The notes under the pieces are model-generated. The model was given only the letters and a program-made list of their open reading frames with translations, ran no database searches and was not told the DNA's origin. The position numbers were made by a program, and so were the translations under genes. From Trema orientale (lineage: Eukaryota; Streptophyta; Magnoliopsida; Rosales; Cannabaceae): DNA of 64,000 bases. Positions 48,407 through 59,534 of the stretch are shown piece by piece. The stretch is from the NCBI GenBank assembly GCA_002914845.1, contig JXTC01000061.1, positions 1,163,185 to 1,227,184 of the forward strand. The letters are read 5' to 3'. How positions within the stretch are numbered: position 1 is the first letter of the stretch; every line of letters starts with the position of its first letter.

Positions 48407-50024
48407 TGATAACTCTATAAAAGAGTTATCTAGTACTAATTTGCCTTAAATTTTTTCATGATTTTATTTATATTAAGTTGTTTCAATTATTTTTCTTGTT
48501 GTTTTGATGTTTTGTTTGTTTGTGTTGATAGGAGAATGAAACAATGGTATTTGATGCAAAATAAGGTGAATTTATATTCCAAAAATGGGTTATACAAACC
48601 ATTAGGATTGTAGTTGAATCCGATACAGTCGTAACACAATAAAAATAAGGCAAATCAGAGTTAAAACGAAGAAATAATGCACATGGGAAGTCGCGACATC
48701 AAAGAATAGAAAATGGTACTGCAATGCCAACTCTTGTGAAGTTTTGGCACTGTAATATCGAAAGTGGCATCGCAGTGCCACCATCTGCATCATAGTTCAA
48801 TAATAAACGGTCAAGATCAACTTTTTAACGATCCAAGGGTCCAGATTCGGGCTGCCTTAAGTTTGTAAGAGCCACCTCTTTAAAACCCTATCTTTAGGGT
48901 TAAAAAAGGCATGCTGGGATAGAGAGAAAGAGAGAGTGACAGCCATGGAAGGAGAAGAAGAAGAGGAAGAAGAAGATGAAGACATACTCCAACCTACTCC
49001 ATTTCTTGATTTCCTTATTAACATCAACATCATAGTTTGTTTTTAGCTTTTTCTCTTTATTTTTTTGTCAGTTTTTCTTTGTATTTTTCATATTTAGAAA
49101 GTGATATTGTTGAGAGCAAATCTTTGACAGAGGATTCAAGAGAGCAAGAACTAAGTTTGGAGGAGGAGATTGACAACTTCCATGAACATCTTCAAGCTCT
49201 TCAAAGAGGGGGAATTCTAAAACTCTTCTCTTTGATATTTGTATTTCCTGATTCTATGGTATTGAAATGCTATTGTTCTCAATGTATATTATGAATTAAA
49301 TAATTTTTTGTCTAGTTTTACTATGTGAACTAACCTAGTATATTGTGCTTATTTATTTTTCTCTTCTTTCATTAATTATATCCATTATTGAGTTATTTGT
49401 TTTACCTTATACTTATTGCTTCTATTTAATTGATCACTAAATAGATTATTGAGTGTAATTTTTATGAGCTTGAAAAATGGATTAGAAATTTGGACTTAGG
49501 TAAAACAATATAAGATTACCTAGTATGGGGTAAGTTTGTATAGGATAGGAATATACTTAAGTGACTTGTGCAACTATTTTTGAGATCGTAATCTTAGTGT
49601 ACCTAGTTCAATTCATATTAGTGGTAATGTGTTATCTTGTCTAGGTAGATCCAATTGGCACTTGGAAAAGGTGTCTTGATTATATTAAATTCTTAGTTGA
49701 CAACTCTAGTGGATTAATTAATTTAAGAGAGAAATTGTGAAATAGCATGACAAGAGAATGGTTAGGGAATTAGTAAACATAGACATTTTTTTTTATTAAT
49801 TTATCTTTTATTCATTTTCTTGATAGTTTAGTTTTCTTGGTTTTATTTCTTTAAAATCTATATTTTGTTTGATTGGATAAAGTTGAGATAATTTTGATAC
49901 TTTAGCATTGAATTAGAAATCAATCCTTGTGGGTTCGACATTCTACTTTCATATCTATATTACTTGTGACCGTATATACTTGCACGAGAGTGTGTGAATT
50001 TATAGTTACACATTTCAACTAACA
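48407..50024 (+). mobile_element. Solo LTR of a related gypsy element, opposite orientation (fossil)
   Basis: The segment starts TGATAACTCTATAAAAGAG and ends with a U5-like stretch (CTTGTGGGTTCGACATTC, then TTTCAACTAACA), about 1.6 kb long, with no primer site or coding DNA attached. The flanks GTGGC and GTTGC look like a 5-bp target duplication with one change. The orientation is plus, opposite to the host element. It has the general layout of Tat/Athila-type LTRs. Confidence 0.65.
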
Positions 50025-52782
50025 GTTGCCAAAACCTAGTGATTGTTGATAGGATTGTGGCTGTATTATATTCTGATTATTCTTCCATAAAAAGTTTCGG
50101 TGATTGTGCCATCCTTGATTGTAAGTGTTGGACATAGGGTTATTGCCAGTTCAGAATGATGGACGAGGTTGAGTCATAAATTGCACTTGTTATGTGACTG
50201 TTGGATGCCCCACAGTACACTCTATGCTAGAATATGCTCCTTCCACAAAATTCACAAGTTACTGGCGGAGTATGTATAGCATTGCTGTTCGTCTGACCAA
50301 TTTGATGAGAAAGAGTAGTTACTTGAGCGATTAGTGCTGCCAAAGGGTCAACTTCATAAAGTCTAGTAATTTTCTTTATAAATGACCTCTCTGTAGGCCA
50401 CTGATAACTATTGGCTGCCATTTCTTCTAACAATGTATGTGCATCTTCAGAAGTCTTGTCCATCAATGCATCTCTAGCTGCAGCATCAATAATGGTCTTT
50501 GTCTGACCATTCAACTCGTTGTAGAACATCCGAATTTGTAGCCAACTTAGAATGCCGTGATGAGGACATTTGCGGAGTAGATCTTTGAATTGTTCCCAAG
50601 CTTTATAAAGAGTCTCCATATCTTGTTGCCAGAACTGGGTAATATCGTTTCTCATCTTGGTTGTCTTTGATGGTGGAAAGAATTTTGCCAAGAACTTTTG
50701 TGCTAAAACATCCCTGGTTGTAATTCTCTTAGTTGGTAAATAATTAAGCCAATTTTTTGCTTTATCTCTTAATGAAAACGGGAACAGTCTCAGTGAATAA
50801 CATCATTAGAGACTCCGTTATATTTGAATGTATCATAGATATCTAGAAAATTTGCTATATGAGCATTCAGACCGTTGCTTGGCAAGCCATAAAATTGTAC
50901 TGACGTCTGGATCATCTGAATAATAGTCGACTTGATATCGAAGTCATTAGCTTAGATTGAAGGGCGTCGAATCCCAGAGATTGTGTCAAGCACTGTTGGG
51001 ATTGCGAAATCTCTAACAGCTCGCTGGATGTTTTGATCATCCTCCATCTTGTGTTCTCCTTTAAAAAAAAATTAAATTGCAATAAAGAAAAAGTTAGACT
51101 AAGATTAAGGTTATTTGGTATCAATATTAGTAAAAGAAAAATCAATTAACATAATCCTCGACAAAGGCGCCAAAAACTTGTTGTGAAAAATTCGCAAGTG
51201 CATAAAATCGCAAAAAAAGTAATATAATGATAAGTAAAAGTATTGTTCCCACAGAGATTGATTAACCAAAACTTCATACTAAGTACTGAAATTGGGTTAA
51301 CCCTAATTTTATCTAACTAACTAAAATTCAAAAATAAAGAAATCAAAATAAAAATACTAATAATAAAAATAAAAATAAAAGCAAAATATGTAAGTAAATA
51401 AATTACTGGAAAATAAATAGAGAAAAATATCAATGCGAGACAACCTAGGATACCAATTTCACCTTCCCAATCCTCGTAATTTTCTATTGTTTCTTTTTAA
51501 TTCAATTAATTTACTCAAGTACCAATTAAAATATTCTAATATGTATTACTAATCTCTTCCAAGACTTAGCAATAATATCTTCACTTAATAATTTACTATA
51601 TTCCTATGAAAATTGAATTAAGTAAAAGATTCATCAAGTTTTATGATTTCTTTTAAAATTGCATAAACCTATGAGTATATTTCTATCCCATACAATTTAT
51701 GTTATTCTATTCATAGATAATTCTAAACCTCCTATTCTAATTTAGTTTAGGACTTCTTAATCAATTAACTAAGTGGCCAATTCAATCAAAAATATTAAGC
51801 ACAAGTAGAATAAACACTTGGTAATGCAAAGTAATTAGAATTAAAAATCAACTAAGAAAAATTAAGAATAATGATACGGATCTATTGACATATCCTAGAA
51901 ATAAAAATCTAGTTCATAAATAAAAACCAAAATAATTAATTTAAGCATCCTAAGAAAAATAAAATCTAGAACTAAAAAATAAAATCAAACAGAGAAATCC
52001 GCAGTTGAAGCTCCACTCCACCAGTGCTCTCTCTTTCTCTCCGACTTTCTCTCTCTAGAATGGTGTGTTTTTTTTCTCATCTCCTGCAGTCCTTTTATAG
52101 CTGAGGAGAGGTTGTGCTATAGTTATTCACGGATTTCTAGGCTGCATTCTGATTGGTGGAGTAATGTGGCACTTTCCCAATTTTTTTTTATTTTTTTTAT
52201 TTTTGTTATGTTTTCTAATATTTGGGCACATACAAGATGTGGCTGAATATCGTAAGCTCGACACTTATCTTGCGTTTAATTGGGTCGTTGAAAGGGAGAG
52301 TCAAAGAAGCTGACGTGGCTCACTTTCATTGGAGAAGAAAACCAGTTGCATCAGACACGGCCTGGTGGATTCCTGCACTAGCTGAGGGATGCGGGCCCAC
52401 CTGCCTACTTCTAGCCACCCCACTCGCTGCCTCTCGTGAGTACGCTCCAGGCGCCAATCAGGTGCGTCTGTCAGCTTGAAATCATCTGGAATTTCTTTTT
52501 TTTTTTTTTAATTTAAACAAAATTGGATTAATATTAAGTCAAAACCTAAATAAAACAAATTTAAAATTAAATTAAACGTAAATCAATTTAACTTATCCTA
52601 ATTAAATTAAATACTTAAATAAAATTACTAAAACAAAGTAAAATTAAATTAAAATCAAATCTAAATAAAATAAAATAAAATAAAATAACTAAAATTATTT
52701 AAAATCTAAACTATAATTACTCAAGGACACATATTTATATAAGTAAAATAGCACAATTAACTCTATTTTCATAGAGTTATCA

Positions 52783-53031
52783 ATGTTATGTATCGAAATG
52801 TTAAAAATCTAGGTTTTGTGACTTCTTTTGGATTCACTGTTTATGTAAGGCAGTTTGGGGTCAGGTTTAACCCAAACCAAACTGAACCTGAACTTATTAA
52901 AGAAATTAAAAAAAAAAAAAACGTTTTCCTTATAGATTTGGGCCATTTCAAATTTAGTAGTTACATTTAAAAAAAAAACCCAAAAAGAATGGGTTTCTAT
53001 CACTTTTACCTATAAAAAACTAAAAGAATTA
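52783..53031. other. Short AT-rich spacer
   Basis: No feature seen beyond A runs at about 52908-52922 and 52969-52978. Confidence 0.4.
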
Positions 53032-53358
53032 CAAAAATACGGAACTCAGGCTTTTTTCAAATTTTCGTACCGTTTTTATTAGAAAAATATCACTTTTTAA
53101 AAAATATTTAGAAAAATTCAATTTTTTAAAATAGTTACTGGTTACCGATTTCTAGAAACTTGTTACGGGTTACTAGTTACCAGTTATATACCAATTATAA
53201 ATATTTTTGGTTACTAGTTACCAGTTTCTGGAAAGTGGTTACCAGAAACTAGTTACTATTTTAAAAAATAGCATTTTTCTACATAGTTTTTAAAAAATAG
53301 TATTTATCTAATAAAAACTATACTGCACCTTAAAAAAACTTAAATCACCGTATTTTTC
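53032..53358. repeat. Foldback (long inverted repeat) element
   Basis: The left half (from AAAAATACGG at 53033, then GTTTTTATTAG and TTTTTTAAAATAGTTACTGG) matches the reverse complement of the right half (ending CCGTATTTTTC at 53348-53358) over arms of about 150 bp with small gaps. The centre is built of GGTTACTAGTTACCAG, itself a palindrome used several times. No coding potential. Confidence 0.65.
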
Positions 53359-53970
53359 AAATTTTTTTCTAAATTACCGTATAATGTCTAATTTCCTCAA
53401 AAAGAATCATAAATTGGGCTCAATATCTCTTTTTTATTGTTCATTTTCTCTCCAAGGCCCAATAATCTAATATCTACACGATAGTATTAGGCATCTCACT
53501 TTATTTATTGTTTTTTTAATACTACCTTATGTAGCAAATGAGTTGTCTCTTTACAATTGGTGAATTTGAAACTTATCACGAATATACTGAATGACATTTA
53601 CCAATTGTATACTAATACATCATATGCAACATCAGGTGGTATTAGAATGGTGGGATAATAGGTGAGTCAGTTAGTGTTATTTGTATCCAAAACCCCACCT
53701 GACCCGAACGAAAAGCTTTCTGTATCCGCAACATGAAAGTGGAAATAACCGAATCTTGTTCGGTTAGATTTTAGTTCCTCTTTTTCCCTAATTTGAACTT
53801 GAATATCTGTCCAACATGCACCTTGTTCAGATCGGAGTTTATGCTCTAAATTAATTAATATAAGTTGCACGTACTTACATAAAATAAAATAAAAAATAAT
53901 TAGATTAGGTTATTAGAATGCACAACAGAAATGTCCGATCTTACATATATGTTTGTTAACAGATATCTAC
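53359..53970. other. Intergenic DNA
   Basis: No gene recognised. The 67-codon minus frame at 53667-53870 has no recognisable similarity. Confidence 0.4.
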
Positions 53971-53991
53971 TTATTATTATTATTATTCCAC

Positions 53992-54041
<50 letters not shown>

Positions 54042-54044
54042 TAT
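53971..54044. repeat. (TTA)n microsatellite
   Basis: About 23 TTA/ATT triplets with one short interruption at 53985-53992. Confidence 0.9.
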
Positions 54045-54107
54045 TGTTAAGAGCTGATGAATTATTATATTTGGACAAAGGATTAGTTATAATGACACCA
54101 AATACAT

Positions 54108-54334
54108 GGGTAATTGGAAGCAAAAGTCCCCAACGTTTAACTTCTTTGGTATTTAGGTTGCAAATGTTTATATTTTGGCACATAAATCCCAATGTCTTAA
54201 TTTGACAGATTTGGCTCAATGACTAATGGATGCAACTAATGTAAGAGGTTGGGGATTTATATGCCAAAATATAAATGGTTGGGACTTAAATGCTAAAGAA
54301 GCTAAATATTAGGGACTTTTGCTGCCAATTGCCC
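54108..54334. mobile_element. MITE, about 227 bp, long inverted arms
   Basis: The left end (GGGTAATTGGAAGCAAAAGT) and the reverse complement of the right end (GGGCAATTGGCAGCAAAAGT) match over about 95 bp per arm, continuing through TATATTTTGGCA and ATAAATCCC. The small loop and high arm identity give a near-complete hairpin. Confidence 0.72.
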
Positions 54335-55303
54335 ATAAATATATTCATGGCTCCTACTAACTTGACAATTTAATTCTCTTTTATTTTTGTCATTATTTCT
54401 TAGTATGTGACAGCTTTCTAATTGTATAAATTAATCCGTATCTCTTTTTATAAGAATTTGATGATGCTCATTTTAAGAAATGTACTTGGATTAATTGCAA
54501 ACTGGAATTCATATGACTTTCACGAGTTTTATTAATTAAAGTCCTAGTTTGGTTGACCAATTTTTTTTTTTTGAAAGGATGGTTGACCAAATTTTATTAC
54601 TTATTAATGTGGAAACTTTTTTTATTACTTATTGGACTCCATAACATTACATTTATATAAATATCTTTTTTATTTAATAAGTTACATAAAATTTATAATG
54701 GACTACTAGTTGATATTATTATTATTTTTTGATAAAACTAGTTGATATTATTCTACTTGTTATAAAATTAACACATTATTAGTTGATATGTAGTAAAATT
54801 GATAAACGAGTAATTTGGTACATCTAGTACTGTTTTCGTGTCATATAATCTTAACTTTCAAGTGATGTATACAAGTCATTGTAATCAGAGTAAGCAGAGA
54901 TGACATAAACAAAATACTCATGACATTACTACTTAGTATTCTACAGCTCTATGGGTAAATGTATATAGTTTAGTCTTCGCAATCCTCTGTATTATTGAGA
55001 AAAGGTAACTTAGAAAATAAAAGTCAGACGTTAATGTGGGTTCTATACTCTCTCTCTGGTCATGGAATCGAAAGTTAGATGCATGCACGCCACAATAAAG
55101 TCACTCGGTATCACGTCCATGTCTGGGACAAGGATAATTTATAAAAACTTCATAGCCCACAATTACAATTCAAATGCTCATTAGTCATATTGAATCAAGA
55201 CAATGATGTACACCGCGTATGCATATTAATCTACATGATATATAATAAGCTTTTCGGTAATGAAAAATAATAACAAAAAATAAAAAACAAAATCACGTCC
55301 TTT

Positions 55304-55355
55304 TATAATTCACATAAAAGCGAGTTTAGTATAATTCACATAAAAGCGAGTTTAG
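55304..55355. repeat. Perfect 26-bp tandem duplication
   Basis: The unit beginning TATAATTCACATAAAAGCGA occurs twice without difference, so the duplication is recent. Confidence 0.9.
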
Positions 55356-55588
55356 TTACTGCTGTTATCAACATAAAATGCTTAGAATAAAGCGAGTCTT
55401 AATAAAACACAAACGCGTTACAAGGCACTTATGACCAGGGCTGCGTCAATTTCACAAGTCCAGCCGATTTAAAAGAAAAGAAAAAAAAAAACATTATTCA
55501 CTCGGTTTGGGTATTTTTTCAATAAAATTTTGTTTGAAATTATTTGGTAAAAGGTCCCTACCCTAGCGTTATTATTGGTTGAACTGTT

Positions 55589-55652
55589 GTTGCTCAAATT
55601 TCATCATTTCCAAACATTCAGTTGCTCAAATTTCGTCATTTCCGAACATTCA
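55589..55652. repeat. 32-bp tandem duplication
   Basis: The unit beginning GTTGCTCAAATTTC occurs twice with two differences. Confidence 0.85.
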
Positions 55653-56094
55653 ATTAACAATGACCATTGGAACTTGTCTTGTCGCTCCCTTGATAAATAC
55701 CCCTACGATAATACGATTGAGTATATGGTGCCCATATTATATGTATACTTTACTAATTTATTCGTTGTCACTTAAAAAGTTGCATCTGTCAGATTATTGT
55801 TTTATATAATTTTGCGACTCTTTTGACATCTTGCATGCAGTAAGAATATATAGAATAGCCAAGAGAAAGAGGAAACCAAGTCTGCTGATATTTAACAGCG
55901 ATAAAAAATTCTTCTTAAAAGAACATATACTGCAATAACCAAACAATATACTAATCACGAATTTAGTTTATTTGCTATGCAAATTTATTTTCAATATTGA
56001 GATTTAAGGACTGAAATCTCCATTTTTTCAAAGGAGGAAAATAAAAAAACGAAAGAAAAGAGAATATATCTTTATATGTAAATATGTTGTTGCA

Positions 56095-57290
56095 AGGCTC
56101 GATAAGAGATATTAACTGGCCGTACTATGTTAGCCCAGACACATTTATTTGCGGCATATTCGTATCGTGTCGTGCCTATGCCCGTACCCGATTTCGTGCC
56201 ATAATCGTGTCGTTATCGTGCTTGTTTATTTTTGTATTTAATTGTTCCTGTTTTCGGTATTATGCTATTATTGTGCTTAATCGTGCATGTTTCCGGTATT
56301 GGGTTATTTTCCGTGCCTAATTGTACTCGTTTTCAATATTGTGCTATTTCTGTGCCTAATCGTGCCCGTTTCCAATATTATGCTATTTTCGTACTAATTG
56401 CACCTGTCTTAGGTACTCTGATATTTCCATGCTCAATCGTGCTTGTTTTTTATTATATTATTCTTGTATCTAACCTTGCTTATTTTTTATATCATATATT
56501 TCAAGCTTAATCATTTCCATTTTCAAACTCTTATTGTTCTTGTTTCCATAATCGTTCTTATTATTGATTTTTTTTTTTCAAATTAGTTGTTTTATACTAT
56601 TAGACATATTTCTTTTTAAGTAATTATGAATTATGAATTGTTAATTATTATGTAATAGAAAGAAATTATTTGAAAATTGAGATAACTTTTATATAAAAAT
56701 AAATCTAATTGAAATATTAGAGTGTACATGAGTAATGATAATTGGTTTAAATTTCTATAGTTATAGTATATTTCAACTAATTAAATTGCATATCAAAATA
56801 TATAACTTAAAAGTTATGATTAGTATGTACCTAAACTATATTTTTCTTTCTTAATATTTTAAGGATTTTCTATTGGAAGTGAGTTTTGCCTTAGATTTTT
56901 AATATCTTTAGACTCTTTGGCTCAAATTTATTAAATTTTGGAACTTTTGTTTTAAAAAAAATAAGAAATTGGCGTAATAGTTATAATATATATTATTTTT
57001 ATTTAGAAAATATTTTAATTTTAATTTTATTTTTTTTCTAATTTTTTTTAAATTTGTCGTATTAAAATTATGCCCAAAAATTTAAAATAAATTTAAAATA
57101 AGTATATTTTTTACAAACTAATTATTTTTCTTAATCGTGCCTACGTACTATGCTTGTGCCATGTTGGCCTGGACACGATTATTAATCGTGCCGGACACAG
57201 TTACTAATCGTGCCGTATTGTGCCGTACTTGCACGATTATAGATTATAATCTTGCCGTGCCGAGTTGTTGTGCTACCTTATAGATTATAG
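56095..57290. mobile_element. CGTGCC-rich element, probably non-autonomous hAT
   Basis: Both ends are dense in CGTGCC / GTGCCGT phrases: 56100-56230 and 57140-57265 (for example CGTGTCGTGCC, AATCGTGCCGTATTG). From about 56220 to 56480 a unit of about 40 bp (TATTATGCTATT, GTGCCTAATCGTGCC, GTTTCC) is repeated six or seven times with rising decay rightwards. The middle is AT-rich and non-coding. Plant hAT elements often have such GGCACG-rich subterminal regions; exact ends and target duplication are not found. Confidence 0.45.
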
Positions 57291-58415
57291 TTTCTTTCTA
57301 TTTTTTTTTTTTTCACAAAGATAAACTTTAATCTGCCCTTCATTTCTTGTCTCAATGGGTTAACATATGGACGTTTAGGGCTTCCTTTCTAAGTTCAAAT
57401 GATTTTTTGCTGATTTTTTGCATGTCTTTCTAGCTTTAATTGTATTTGTTTTTTCTTCTTTTGAATAAGATTGTCTTTCTCATTTGATGAGCGTTTCATT
57501 CAGAAAAACAATTGAAAAAAAAGAAACACCAATTTTTTTTTTTTTTTTTTTAACTAAATCATCAACATGCTAGGAAAATTTGATTCACTAGTGGATAAAC
57601 AACGTTTTACTAGCCCCCCACCCAAAACAAAAAAGGGTGTACGGACCATCCTAGGAAAAATGATAGTAAGAAAGATGATCCACGACAACCTACGAACATT
57701 AATTAGGCTTAGCTGTGAAAGAAGAAAGTTTAGAAGAAACCCAGGTCGAAGTATTTTGATCGGCTAGCCCTTTTTCGGATAGATTCCTCTAAAGCTTTAT
57801 TTATTTGTTTCTTTATTTTATTTGAAAGGGTTTTTAATCGTTTGGATAAATATATTACATTCAATAAGTTGGAGAAAGAATAAAATATCCCACGAGGCAA
57901 GAGCACTAAAAACATCTAGTAAAAAAAACGAAAAAGAGATTCATATTGCACGTACTACGTAAAAGGAGATTTATGATTTTTGTGCATTTCTTGTCAATCA
58001 TAAAATTAATATAGAGGGAACAAGGGACCCGGACGGGGAACAGTTGTACCTTTACAAGTGACAGCGTGATCAATAGATGCAACAAGTCGTTAAATTGAAT
58101 ATTAGAGTGTGATTCGTACTTGGGCAGAATTATTGTTTGGAAAATTGAAAAATTGTATGGTTAATAATTTAATCCACAATATTGACATGATTGGGTGGGT
58201 AGTGGAATTATTATAAATAACTAATAATTTATTGGAATTATTATATATAGTTAATGAACGTAGGAAGATGAGAGGTAGCTAGGTAGCGTCGCAGGCATGT
58301 GGGGTTTGCCAAGTTGCAATGAATAAGAGCATATGCGCCAACTATGGCTCCTACATTAACGTTACGCAATATATATGAAATGAATCATGAGCTTCTAATT
58401 GGCTGAGATTGTGAT
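57291..58415. other. Upstream flank of NIP5;1
   Basis: No gene is recognised. A 66-codon plus frame (57567-57767) and a 61-codon minus frame (57730-57915) rich in Lys/Arg overlap here without recognisable similarity. The proximal part probably contains distal promoter elements of the boric-acid channel gene. Confidence 0.4.
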
Positions 58416-58423
58416 TATATAAG
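58416..58423 (+). promoter_or_regulatory. Probable TATA box of NIP5;1
   Basis: TATATAAG lies about 1.1 kb before the start codon, in a less AT-rich stretch. If used, the leader would start near 58450 and be about 1.08 kb if unspliced. A leader intron or a nearer start cannot be excluded. Confidence 0.35.
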
Positions 58424-58758
58424 CGGTCTTTATCCGTGGCCGGTGGGCAGGGACTCCAGTACTCTCGCATTGTGCGCGTGCAAAAGTGACAATTAAGCTG
58501 TTAAAAATGATGGGATTCGAGCATTGACTTTTAATTCATTTTGCCCTCTATATATATAAATAAGATAATATTAGTTTGAGGTTTGTTTAGATGGCGCTGT
58601 ATGGCTTCCTTCAATAATAAATCATATCTTCTCATATTAATTAATATTATACTCAATAATGATGTATATAACGGCGCACATTCAGCTCGAAAAACTTGAA
58701 ACTCATCTAAACTAGTTCCAATAATATTCGCTCTCGCTCTGACTTGCTTTCTTTCTGG

Positions 58759-58791
<33 letters not shown>

Positions 58792-59011
58792 TTTTGCAGC
58801 TCTATTAGATTCATTAGTTTATCGTACGTTCCGCTCGATCGATCTCTCATCAACCCCACTAGTACTATTTGTCTTCTAATATTCTTGTCTTGTAATTTCA
58901 ATGCTTTCTCGTTTTTGCTAAACTTTTCTGTTTTTGTTTTGTATTCGAAACCTGGATCCGTCGATTTTTTGTAGTACCACGTAACCTTAGCTTAAAAAAA
59001 ACATTCCAAGT

Positions 59012-59017
59012 ATGTAA
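59012..59017 (+). promoter_or_regulatory. AUG-stop minimal uORF 1 in the NIP5;1 leader
   Basis: ATGTAA, 523 nt before the start codon. In Arabidopsis NIP5;1, AUGUAA elements in the leader stall ribosomes at high boron and trigger mRNA decay. This copy counts only if the transcript begins upstream of it. Confidence 0.5.
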
Positions 59018-59196
59018 GGTTTGCCTTCTCCTTCCCTGTCCTTGACAATTCTCTTGAAAAAAAAAAAAAAAAGAAAAGGTCGTTTCCAGGAACAATATCT
59101 GAAATTATCCTTCCTCAATTGTAATAGTACTTATAAACCTGGCTTACGAGAGTTCCTCTATTCCTTAGCAATACTTTTATAAAAACCCTGCAAATC

Positions 59197-59202
59197 ATGT
59201 AA
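59197..59202 (+). promoter_or_regulatory. AUG-stop minimal uORF 2 in the NIP5;1 leader
   Basis: ATGTAA, 338 nt before the start codon, in the context AAATCATGTAAT. The distance is close to that of the main AUGUAA of Arabidopsis NIP5;1 (about 310 nt, from memory), so this is the best candidate for the boron-responsive element. Confidence 0.65.
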
Positions 59203-59371
59203 TTAACTTTAGGCCTCAATATATCCTATATATAATCATATAAGAAAAAAGAAAACCAAAAAAAAAAAAAATTTAGGATAGAGTAGTTATTGTTAATAGA
59301 TAGAGGCATCCATCCTGGGCAAGATCAAAGCGGTAGAGCTTTAGCAAAGCCTCAATAAAAATTACCGAATC

Positions 59372-59377
59372 ATGTAA
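59372..59377 (+). promoter_or_regulatory. AUG-stop minimal uORF 3 in the NIP5;1 leader
   Basis: ATGTAA, 163 nt before the start codon, in the context GAATCATGTAAT, nearly the same as around uORF 2. Arabidopsis also has a second, more proximal AUG-stop. Confidence 0.65.
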
Positions 59378-59480
59378 TAAATATCCTATCTAGCTCATTA
59401 GCTTTTTCTTTTTCATTTCTTAAAAAAATATTCAAAAAAAAAAAAAAGAAAAAGAAGAAAGAAAAATTTGTTGTTGTGGT

Positions 59481-59488
<8 letters not shown>

Positions 59489-59530
<42 letters not shown>
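59489..59530. repeat. (GA)n tract just before the NIP5;1 start codon
   Basis: About 21 GA units end five bases before the ATG at 59535. An out-of-frame ATG at 59476 would translate it as an Arg-Glu repeat. It is variable DNA inside the leader and may influence translation or bind GAGA factors. Confidence 0.85.
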
Positions 59531-59533
<3 letters not shown>

Positions 59534-59534
59534 C

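Larger units (their letters stand above)
41846..52782 (-). mobile_element. Ty3/gypsy retrotransposon, Tat/Athila-like, with nested insertions (fossil)
   Basis: LTRs of about 1.6 kb lie at 41846-43484 and 51179-52782, both ending GAGTTATCA on the plus strand (start TGATAACTC on the minus). The flanks GTGTT and ATGTT are a likely 5-bp target duplication. Next to the right LTR the minus strand reads TTTTTGGCGCC, the primer site usual for Tat/Athila elements; next to the left LTR is the polypurine tract AAGTTTGGGGGTG. Minus-strand parts: gag (about 51.1-50.2 kb), protease region (about 47.8-47.0 kb), reverse transcriptase (about 45.5-44.9 kb) and the start of RNase H (about 44.8-44.6 kb). No integrase is recognised. 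Many breaks; the LTRs are clearly diverged, so it is old. A solo LTR and a LINE fragment lie inside. Confidence 0.82.
54335..56094. other. Intergenic DNA with short tandem duplications
   Basis: No gene recognised. Two short head-to-tail duplications are listed separately. Short ORFs at 55575 and 55579 only cover one of them. Confidence 0.45.

Noticed and set aside
56084-56510. Cys/Arg-rich ORFs of 78 and 92 aa
   Set aside because: They are produced by the CGTGCC-type tandem DNA repeat.
57567-57915. Overlapping basic ORFs upstream of NIP5;1, considered as an organelle DNA insertion
   Set aside because: The Lys/Arg-rich look recalled plastid genes, but no specific plastid or mitochondrial gene could be matched by eye.
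58707-58974. ORFs with Ile-Tyr repeats in the NIP5;1 leader
   Set aside because: They come from a TA microsatellite at about 58761-58788.
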